The position numbers were made by a program, and so were the translations under genes. DNA of 64,000 bases from Misgurnus anguillicaudatus (lineage: Eukaryota > Chordata > Actinopteri > Cypriniformes > Cobitidae): NCBI RefSeq assembly GCF_027580225.2, contig NC_073353.2, positions 33,051,501-33,115,500 on the forward strand. The letters run 5' to 3'. How positions within the stretch are numbered: the stretch's first letter is position 1; the number at the start of each line of letters is the position of its first letter. The notes below the pieces were generated by a model. The model was not told the origin of the DNA, did not search any database, and saw only the letters and a list, made by a program, of their open reading frames with translations. Below, one piece after another: positions 39,246 to 64,000 of this stretch.

Positions 39246-40063
39246 GAGGGTATGCATTGACGTCACTTTTTCACGTGACCATGCCGGAACTCGCCCTATT
39301 GAGTGGCAAACGTTTAACAAAATAGCTGGTTTTCATAGCGGCTGCTGTAAAAATGCCAGTAAAACTGACTATTTTCAGCTAAAATTGAATTTAGTTGGAC
39401 TTGATAGCAGAGGTGGACAATACTTAGTTACATTAGTTACATTTTCCAAGCATATGTGCTTTATTAGGGTGTTTGTATTGGGAAAAATTTTACTTTAAAC
39501 CCTACATTCTAAAGCATAGAATCATACTGTGTGTATTCTTTAATATTGCATATTAAAATTTATTTAATACCTAATTACATTAAAATTGCAATGTTTTACT
39601 TGAGTAAAAGTATGTTAATGTACTTAAATATTAAATGTAAAACTTAGAGTAAGAGTAAAAATTCTGATAATATGCTTTGGAATGTATGTTTTCCAAAGAA
39701 AAACATGGATAAAATACAAATACCTGAAAAAATACTTTTAAGTTGAAACCTAAAATCTCTGTTTGATAGTGACGCTAGCAACTTGTCAACCCAAATGTGG
39801 TCTGTGGACGTTCGTTGCACGAACGATCTATTTACTTCTCCTTTCGGTGTTTTTTGGCAGTCTGTAAAACAATAGCTCCGAATTCTTGTTAAATCTGTTA
39901 GTACAGTCTTTTGCACAACAGGTGTTTCCCATTTAGACCCGTTTTCCCCGTGTTTTCGCTGATTTCACGTACACAAATACTGCTGCTCTGTCTTTTGCCA
40001 CTCAGTGGGTGTAACCGCAGGCACTTTTGCCGAAGGTGACGTCACGTGCATACAAGTACCCTT
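39246..40063. mobile_element. Inverted-repeat element in the stat4-stat1 spacer
   Basis: Ends AGGGTATGCATTGACGTCAC and GTGACGTCACGTGCATACAAG...CCCT are inverted relatives. The rest of the spacer (40064-40500) holds a tRNA-SINE tail at about 40270-40345 (GGGTTCGATTACCAGG, then AATGCACTGTGGGTC). Confidence 0.55.
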
Positions 40064-40539
40064 ACGATAGAAACCATCACATCAGTACTATATATATATG
40101 TGGTGGTCCCAAAACACACAAAAAGAATTCTGTTTAAAAACTAATGGTTCCTAGTGGTATTTTAATGGAAACCATCAGAATTTCTATGTGTGCCTGCATA
40201 ATTTCTTCAATTTTCATTATGAAATATAATTGTTTCTTGTTGGGCTAGCAAATACAACATTAATTTTGTATTGTACAGGGTTCGATTACCAGGAAACACG
40301 CATGCCGATAAAAATGTATATCTTGTAATGCACTGTGGGTCAAAGCGTATGTCACATTCACATGCACACACAACACGGTGTACTGTCTTTTTAAATATCT
40401 GGCGTTTCGACGTTCATTGCGTAAGTCGCGTCTGATCCTCTTTATATGTGTCTTTTGTAATACGAATAATAAGGAAAACCAACTGCTCTCCTTAAACATC
40501 CCTTGTCATTTCTGAAATTTCGTAGGATAGGAATTGACA

Positions 40540-41235
40540 CACATCCAAGGGGCTTTAAGTTTCGTTTCTGTCTCATACTCTCGCTTTCTCAGAAAGCGCG
40601 TGGTTACATGGGCTGTTCCGTAAGTTTCACTTTGCCCCTCCACCGCGTGAGCGCTCTTCTGTGAACAAGTCTAACGTCACATACCTTATTTATTTAACCT
40701 TACAGTTTCTTTCAAATTGCTTTTACAATTAATTAAATAAAAACATACTGCTGCAATGCTTTTGCTGTTATTTTTCCAAGATTGTCAGCGACGCACGCGG
40801 AATGTTGATCTTTTATACCCATATTTTTTTTTAACCATTAATAATACTTAATTAATTATCACTGTAATGAAAGTCAAGCACTTGTCAAACTGGATTGCGT
40901 GGCTTTTTGCTTAAAAGCCAAATAAGTTTCTATTTTCCCATCAGTTGCGCATCTGTAGGACTCACAAAGTCATGGGAGGGAGCCGCTTTTCTCACAACAG
41001 CCATTCTCTAAAAGGGGCGTGGTTTATCACACGCAGTCAGAAACTGATTGGTTGTCATCGCAGAGCTGTATAAATATTACAAACGCAGCGTTTTGATGGG
41101 TTCAAAATCGCAAAGTGGGCAGAACCTGCGGCACTAGATTATGGTTTACACGTTTTTGGAGTCATTAATGAGAACCTAAATCTGAAGAGATAAGACGATC
41201 TGTATACACGCTTGAAACCTCTTCCATGTTTAAAG
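40540..41235 (+). promoter_or_regulatory. stat1: stat1 promoter and 5' noncoding exon with ISRE-like sites
   Basis: AGTTTCACTTTGCC (40623-40636) matches the ISRE consensus AGTTTCNNTTTCNY at all but one base. AGTTTCGTTTC (40558-40568) has the two TTTC halves one base too close. An inverted CCAAT box (ATTGG, 41047-41051) and TATAAATA (41069-41076) suggest transcription starts near 41100. A donor TAAAG|GTAAT at 41235/41236 would end a noncoding first exon. Interferon control of stat1 is established in vertebrates; these particular sites are inferred. Confidence 0.5.
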
Positions 41236-41632
41236 GTAATTTTTGGTTTGTTATAAACATTTAACTATGTGAAACTACTATAGCATTGACGGCTTAAGAG
41301 TCTTTTTATTTAAAGGTGGGATATATGTTATGTAGCCTTTAATATAACATTGCTTATTGTTGTAAACAATGCAAAATGAGCAGAATATCTCAGATAAACC
41401 TTTTAAAATGATATTGTAATATTAGTTAGTGCTTTAGTTGTATTATCATTTTATAATTTATTATTAAATGCGTACTTTTACAATATATATTAAGAAGTAT
41501 TTACAATACAAAATTATAATTTGTAATTTTTTGTTTGTTTTATAATTAACTGTCATTTGCAACGTATTGATGATTGTTAATCTCTAAAGTGACACATGAA
41601 ACAATAATGTCAACACGGATAGGATGTTGTAA

Positions 41633-58472
<16,840 letters not shown>

Positions 58473-58631
58473 ACTATTGGACAACGTTATCACTCATAAT
58501 ACTTTTGTGCAAAGAGTTTGAATGGCGATGTTCAAAATATGATTTGATATCCAACTGATGACCTGAAGTGGACACAACTCTAAAACTATTAACATTTTTT
58601 TTTACCTTTTTTATTGATTATTGCACATCAA

Positions 58632-58637
58632 AATAAA
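58632..58637 (+). terminator. Candidate stat1 polyadenylation signal
   Basis: AATAAA 160 bases after the stop. Reverse-strand AATAAA words (TTTATT on the plus strand) for the convergent gls gene occur from about 58608 to 59550, so the two 3' ends may be very close or overlap. Confidence 0.4.
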
Positions 58638-58639
58638 TA

Positions 58640-59631
58640 TTTATAACATTGCTTTTACTGCACACATATACTGTACTGTACATACACTACTGCCTGCAGC
58701 CAGATACAGTCACATAAACATAAGACATAAACATCAGTCTGCTGTATTCAGAAAAACATTAAATAGTCTTTAAAACTAAACATTTTTCAACATGAATTTC
58801 TTTTATAGCTATCTAATTGATTCTTATCTTCATTTATTTTATGGTTCGTACAAGGCTCTGATCGAACAGAACTATCACTTTGTAACGGCTAAGACTATTC
58901 CTTACATTTACTGCAATTTAACAGATTAAATATATAAGAATACACCAATAGTCATTTGCATTTATGAATATAGCAGTCTATTAAAATCCTAATATAAGTT
59001 TATAACAATTATGTTAAATAATAATTTACAAGATGTAAAATAAAATAATATTTATAACATGACTATAACACTCCTGCAGCTTTCTTTTCAGTGTAACTGT
59101 AATACTGTATTTTTAACCCTTTTATATTCAGATTACAAACTTTATTAAAATGCAGTCAACAATGTGGATGTCTTCGAGTAAAGAATATTAAGATCTGTGT
59201 GTTTTAAAGAATCAAAAACTGAGATGATGCAGGAATAACTGTGTCTTTGGCAGTGGTTAAACCTTTTTCAGATATTTATAATTAAATAAACATAAAAATC
59301 ATGCCAGCTATTGTAGAAATAAAACAATAAATTGTTTGGTATTTTTAACTCTATAAACAATAAAAATAGTTTGTCAGCTTTAACAAGACATTACTGGCAC
59401 TTAAGCATAGAATGAACAATAAACATGTGTGTATTACAGGGTTTTACACCATTTTACATTACAATCTTACTTCTAAGAAACAAAGACGTCTCACGAAAAA
59501 CTTATTAAACCCACAAAAGATAACACCAAAAATATATATCTATTTATTTATTTTATGACAAACAATACACTAACCTTACAAAGTCCTTCATTAGTGTGTT
59601 AAGAAGAGCTTCCATTACTGGCAGATACGAG
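58640..59631 (-). other. gls: AT-rich gls 3' UTR (inferred)
   Basis: About 1 kb left of the gls stop with no repeats recognised and many reverse AATAAA words. It is most simply the 3' UTR of gls on the minus strand. Its true end is not determinable here. Confidence 0.45.
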
Positions 59632-59788
59632 TTATGTTTCCAGCATCCCATCCAGGTGTTTCTCGGTGGTCTCTTTGTTTTGGACAGGGTTTGCAGTTGG
59701 ATTGTATTTTTCATTGTACTCTTGCAGAAGCGTGACGACGTCATGATGACCAAAGTGCCGTGCCTCTTCGATTGGTGTGTTGCCCCAT
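59632..59788 (-). CDS. gls: gls last coding exon
   Basis: Acceptor CCTCCAG before 59788; codes for the end of ankyrin repeat 2 ([18 protein letters not shown]) and a polar tail ([26 protein letters not shown]). Phase agrees with the AG|A Arg codon split. Confidence 0.94.
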
Positions 59789-62700
59789 CTGGAGGGAGAA
59801 TTTCATTATTTTATGCAGTATGCACTCACAAAGAGCAATTTCAATCTGCATATCCTAAAGCTGAGCATAACTACAATTATTATAATTATAGATATTGATT
59901 TCTATGTACTTCCCATTCAATTTCCAGGACTATTGGAAGCATAACAATCATTTTATTTCTGAAATATGCAGATCTTTAAATAACTATCCATCTTAAAGAA
60001 CAAGTTCGGTATTTTACACTTAAAGCCCTGTTTTCAGATTGTTTCTGATGAAATTGAACAGTTTTGACTGAAATTTCGACACATGCGGCTGCCCCGAGAA
60101 TTTTCGGGTGTTTGTTGTATCACCTCCCACCTCCACAACGGCTGTATAGGTGCACTGAAACAATCCTTCCTAAAATGCATTAAACTTTCGTTTACAAAGA
60201 CGTGAAACTCACCGAGTGCTCAGGGGTGTTCACTGATATGCTCACACAAAAATTGCTGCAAAAGATGCTTTCCAACAGGTGTTTTAGTATTCGTTGTAAA
60301 CTTGTGTACCTATTTTCCCAAATGCCTCACACCCGTACTTTCTTTCGCTGAGAACTAGAATAATAGACACTCCAGCCCAGTTGGTGGCGATAATCCGCCT
60401 TTTCCAATTGCAAGAATACAAACAAAGTTCCCGGCCCGGAGTAATACCGTACCTTACAGCACATCTAATACAAGTCAATGGAGTTGGACAAAAATTACGA
60501 TAAAACTTGTTGGAATGCGTCTTTTGCTGCGATTTTTGTGTGAGCATAGCAGTGAACACCCCTGACCACTCGGTGAGTTTCACGTCTTTGTAAATGAAAG
60601 TTTAATGCATTTTAGGAAGGATTGTTCCAGTGCACCTATAAACCCATTATAAAGGTGAGAGGTGATACAACAAACACCCGAAAATTCTCGGGGCAGCCGC
60701 ATATGTCCAAATTTCAGTCAAAACCGTTCTATTTCATCATAAACAATTTGAAAACAGGGCTTTAAGTGTAAAATACCGAACTTGTCCTTTAAATCGCAAG
60801 TGTATTACTTATATTTGATAATTCTACATATTTAATTTGTCTTTATCTTTTGTTTATATATATATATATATAGGTCCTGCAATGAATAATCCTTACAGTA
60901 TGTGTGCACACTTGCCAATTGAAACTCATTCACATTTAAAAAGAAAAAAATCTAACAAAGTAAACTTTTACTTTTAGGGGCTTTTGTGCATTATTTGGAC
61001 ATGAAGTGGAGAGTCGACTTGAAAATGTTACCGTGGGTTTACACCAGACGTCAAATTCGGGTCTACTGCGTCTAGTTTGCCGCTTGAACATTTTGGGCCC
61101 TATTTTAACGATCTGAAACGCAAGTGCGAAGCGCAAAGCGCAAGTGACTTTGTGGGCGGATCTTGGGCGCTGTTGCTATTTTCCCGGCAGGAGAAATAAG
61201 TCTTGCGCCAGGCGCAAATCAATAAGGGGTTGATGTGAATAGGTTCATTATTCATAGGTGTGGTTTGGGCGTAACGTCAAATAAACCAATCAGAACGCTA
61301 TCCAACATTCCCTTTAAACGCAAGGGCACAAGTTCCATGGCGGGTTGCTATTATAATGACGGATTTACCAGGTGCACGCCAGGAGCGGTTCACAGCTGAG
61401 GAGACCCACGTTCTTGTAAGAGCAGTCAAAGACAGAGAAGTTGTTTTGTATGGGATGGGAGAAACCCGCCCAAATCAGCGTCGGTTAAACAGGCGTGAGA
61501 GGAAATAGCCACAATTGTCTCATCAGCTGGCTTCCCCATCGTTGCGCCAAACGCTACAATGATGTCAGGAGACGGGGGAATCTCAAGCTTGCCAGCATAA
61601 ATCGGGCATGCCGTGTAACGGGAGGTGGATCTGTCTCTACACAGGACCTGACGCCAGCAGAGGACATCACTGCATCCACCCTCACCGCTGAAAGGGTTTG
61701 GGGGCATTGAAATTGGAAACTCAAGCAAGGTCCAATCCCAAAGTACACTTACAAATCAAGTTCATATACATTAAGGTTTCTTATGAAAACATTTTAATTA
61801 TTATTTACATAAAATAAACGTAATGCAGCCACACAACAAACTTATAAAAATATTTTAACCGTTATTTGCATGAGAATTTTTTAACGCAGACACACAATAA
61901 ATAAAAACTATCACCACAATGCTCACCACTATGATTTCCCTCATCTCATGTGTTAATTTTTTTTATTGTAACAATTAATGATTTGCAAAAATAACTGTTG
62001 CATCTGTGTAGATTAGATAAGCAATGCGCGTTGTGCTTGCTATACATTATGGTCAAGCATGCGCCCTTAAAATAGCATAATGAACAACGCGCAACGCGCC
62101 ACTGACTTTAGACTATTTTTTTCTGGTTAGTAGCGCAATTGTTTTTTGAAACTGCAAAAAAGCATCAGGGATGGTTTGCGCCGGAACACGCCTCCTTTTT
62201 TGCGCTGAACCGCCCAGGGAGCGCAAGTTCATTCCCTAGTTTGCCGACGTGCGTCTGTGGAGGGAAAAAATACGAAATGATACATGCGTCACTGACAAAG
62301 TCAATTGCGCTGGGTGCAAGATAGGGCCCTTTGAGTTTACTCGCTTTATTTGCGCGTGAAATTCTAGTCATTGAGACATTCACGCGAAAATTCGTGTCAT
62401 GGGAGGGGCTTCTGCGACTCAGCTCGCTTTCTGTAATCACGTCACTACTAGAGCAAGCTCCTGATTGGTTAACACAGCACGTTTTTCCGCCCAAGGTTAA
62501 AATTTTTCAAGAAGTGCGTTTGCCGCGGCAGCGCTCAATTCACGCCAATTGCATTTTGCGTGACCTCCAGATACATTGAACTTAACATTGAAATCACTCG
62601 CACTTAACGCCTCTACCGCGGCTGGTCTGAACGCAGCATTATGTGCAGGGAGATAAGGGAGCAGGATCTGCAAAAACCTAAAAGACAGAAATCAAACCCG

Positions 62701-64000
62701 GGTCACCGTGAGCGCACTGTACCGGATATGTCTGCTGACTAACCACTGGGCAATTGGCGCTGCCGTAAAGATGTATTTTTTTTAATCAAAAGTTGATAAA
62801 GCAGGTATATAAATATATGCTCACCTGTCCTTGGGACCAGGGTTCACCTTGCAGCCCTCCAGCAGAAACCGCACCACTTCCATGTGTCCTATAAACAACA
62901 GGGGAAATCTCTTTATCAATTTCTTTTGGAATTATATATACCGTATTTTCCGGACTACAAGTCACACTTTTTTTCATAGTTTGGCTGTTCCTGCGACTTA
63001 TAGTCAGGTGCGACTTATGTCAAAATTAACATGAACCAAAATAAAACATTACTGTCTACAGCCACCAGATGGCGTTATATGCTGCTCCTCTAGCCTACCC
63101 CTGAAAAAATTAACTGAAAACAACTGAAACTGTAAACTTAAAGACAACTGAGAAAGACTTAACAAAATGCCCCCAAAAGAAAATTCTATTCTGCAGATTA
63201 CAAACTGCAAATATGCAGCCAAAAAAAAACCATCTAAATAAATGTGACTTATAGTCCAGTGCGACTTATACATGTTTTTTTCCTCTTCATGATGCATTTA
63301 TTGACTGATGCCACTTATACTCCGGAGCGACTTATAGTCCGGAAAATACGGTAATCAAAAATAAATCCTTTACAAACTAAGATCAGGGTTCCCACACCTT
63401 AGTTAACTTCAAAATCAAGGCCCTTTAAGGACTTTCCAGGTCCAATACCCTCAAATTCAAGGTCTAAATGTGGGGACACATTTCAAGTGAGAAAAAGGTT
63501 ACATCCTGTTACCCTTTTAGATACATTGTTACAGTTCCCTTTCAAGGGAACTCGCGCTGCGTCACCGCGATGACACTTTGGGGACACCTACAGGTGCGTC
63601 TGAATATGTTTATCATATTCAACCAATGGTGAAGCATTTAAAGTGAACAGTTTAGTATGTGTGCTTAAATAGTCTAGAATTTTTATGATATTATCCTACA
63701 CTACACAGGGTATAATTTGGATTTTTTTTCCAGAAAACTTCTTGCATGAAATAGATTCAAGCACTTTCAATGACCTGCATCTATGTATGTATATTTTCAA
63801 AAACTTCCCAGGGCCTTGACCCCCCCCCCCCCAGATTCACACACTTTCAAGGATTTCAAGGACCTGTGGGAACCCTGAAATTAAGCTGACAATAAAACAA
63901 CTTGGTGTTATACCTTCAGCAGCTGCTACGTGCAGAGCTGTCCTGGAGTCATAATCCCGCTGCTCCATGTCCATGGATGACAACGCAAATCTGGATGACA
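59632..64000 (-). CDS. gls: Glutaminase, kidney-type C-terminus (last three coding exons)
   Basis: GLS is the mitochondrial phosphate-activated glutaminase, converting glutamine to glutamate and ammonia. Only the C-terminal ankyrin part lies in the window; the catalytic domain is to the right. Exons in order: 64000-63914 (partial), 62888-62825 and 59788-59632. They read [73 protein letters not shown], stop TAA 59634-59632. [12 protein letters not shown] and WGNTP are ankyrin-repeat words; the HLDGML end is characteristic of the KGA isoform rather than the shorter GAC form. Whether the rightmost exon begins at 63990 (TCATCCAG may be its acceptor) or runs past the window is unclear. Introns carry two nested repeat clusters. 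Confidence 0.94.
59997..60788. mobile_element. TTAA-flanked element with long inverted ends in gls intron
   Basis: Ends AGAACAAGTTCGGTATTTTA and TAAAATACCGAACTTGTCCT flanked by TTAA (59993-59996, 60789-60792). Inverted similarity extends well over 150 bp inward, and even the centre shows mirrored words (AAACTCACCGAG / CTCGGTGAGTTT). Confidence 0.85.
61095..62329. mobile_element. Harbinger-like non-autonomous element within a larger repeat
   Basis: Ends GGGCCCTATTTT and GATAGGGCCC with TTT on each side (61092-61094, 62330-62332). Carries the broken SANT-like frame at 61357-61710. The surrounding 61030-62640 shows a second pair of tips (TTTACACCAGACG, CTGGTCTGAACGCAGC), so this element sits inside another. 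Confidence 0.65.
61357..61710 (+). pseudogene. Broken Myb/SANT-like DNA-binding protein of a transposon
   Basis: First frame: [34 protein letters not shown] later frame gives [15 protein letters not shown] then [25 protein letters not shown] and [15 protein letters not shown] motifs belong to the Myb/SANT-like proteins linked to Harbinger elements. At least two frame changes and an in-frame TAG near 61506 separate the parts, so it is not functional. Confidence 0.65.
62825..62888 (-). CDS. gls: gls penultimate coding exon
   Basis: Encodes [20 protein letters not shown] within an ankyrin repeat. Acceptor TTTATAG, donor ACAG|GTGAGC; 64 bases, phase 1 to phase 0 consistent with both neighbours. 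Confidence 0.95.
62939..63353. mobile_element. Inverted-repeat element, TACCGTATTTTCCGGACTA ends
   Basis: Left TACCGTATTTTCCGGACTA and right TAGTCCGGAAAATACGGTA are exact inverted repeats. Several internal CGACTTATAGTC words occur in both orientations. A family widely spread in fish. Confidence 0.88.
63384..63877. mobile_element. hAT-like element with CAGGGTTCCCAC ends, copy 2
   Basis: Ends CAGGGTTCCCACACCTTAG and GGACCTGTGGGAACCCTG; includes a short poly-C run (about 63820-63832). Partner of 29163-29820, in gls intron. Confidence 0.75.
63914..64000 (-). CDS. gls: gls antepenultimate coding exon (reaches or nearly reaches window edge)
   Basis: Reads [19 protein letters not shown] then LHVAAAEG, with donor GAAG|GTATAA. 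The bases 63991-64000 may be intron, since human GLS has an additional Arg-rich stretch before RFALS that is not seen here. Confidence 0.93.

Overview
The window is vertebrate nuclear DNA, most likely from a cyprinid fish (carp or minnow group). The genes are cut into short exons with canonical GT/AG borders. Gene order (wdr75, stat4, stat1, gls) matches the vertebrate STAT1-STAT4 neighbourhood. The spaces between exons are packed with short inverted-repeat DNA transposons, hAT-type elements with 8-bp target duplications, tRNA-derived SINEs, satellites and microsatellites, as is usual for cyprinids. Species cannot be fixed from the sequence. All exon models were built by hand from reading frame, splice borders and remembered family sequence; no alignment was run.

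Layout. 853-9276, minus strand: the first six coding exons of wdr75 (UTP17), a nucleolar WD-repeat protein; the rest lies left of the window. 10980-36725, plus strand: a complete stat4 gene of 22 coding exons and 737 codons, divergent from wdr75 across about 1.7 kb. 41672-58472, plus strand: a complete-looking stat1-type gene of 23 coding exons and about 738 codons, head-to-tail with stat4 and with nearly the same exon phases. 59632-64000, minus strand: the last three coding exons of glutaminase (gls, KGA-type C-terminus with ankyrin repeats), converging on stat1.

How the genes relate. STAT4 and STAT1 are latent cytoplasmic transcription factors activated by JAK tyrosine kinases. STAT4 serves IL-12-type and type I interferon receptors, and STAT1 serves interferon receptors. 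They are ancient tandem duplicates. wdr75 (ribosome biogenesis) and gls (mitochondrial glutamine to glutamate) are conserved flanking neighbours, not pathway partners.

Most notable points. The stat1 copy has GG instead of GT at the donor of its first coding exon, so that exon cannot be spliced canonically. The same predicted protein lacks the LPMSP serine motif of the STAT1 transactivation tail, has CPYMN in place of GYIKTE around the activating tyrosine, and has His where human STAT1 has DNA-contacting Asn460. Among repeats, the best finds are a three-level transposon nest at 16.3-18.2 kb, a 169-bp minisatellite in a stat4 intron split by a hAT insertion, a 26.0-26.8 kb element whose three tandem units keep the same hairpins with different stem sequences, and a set of elements flanked by TTAA that share only their tips.
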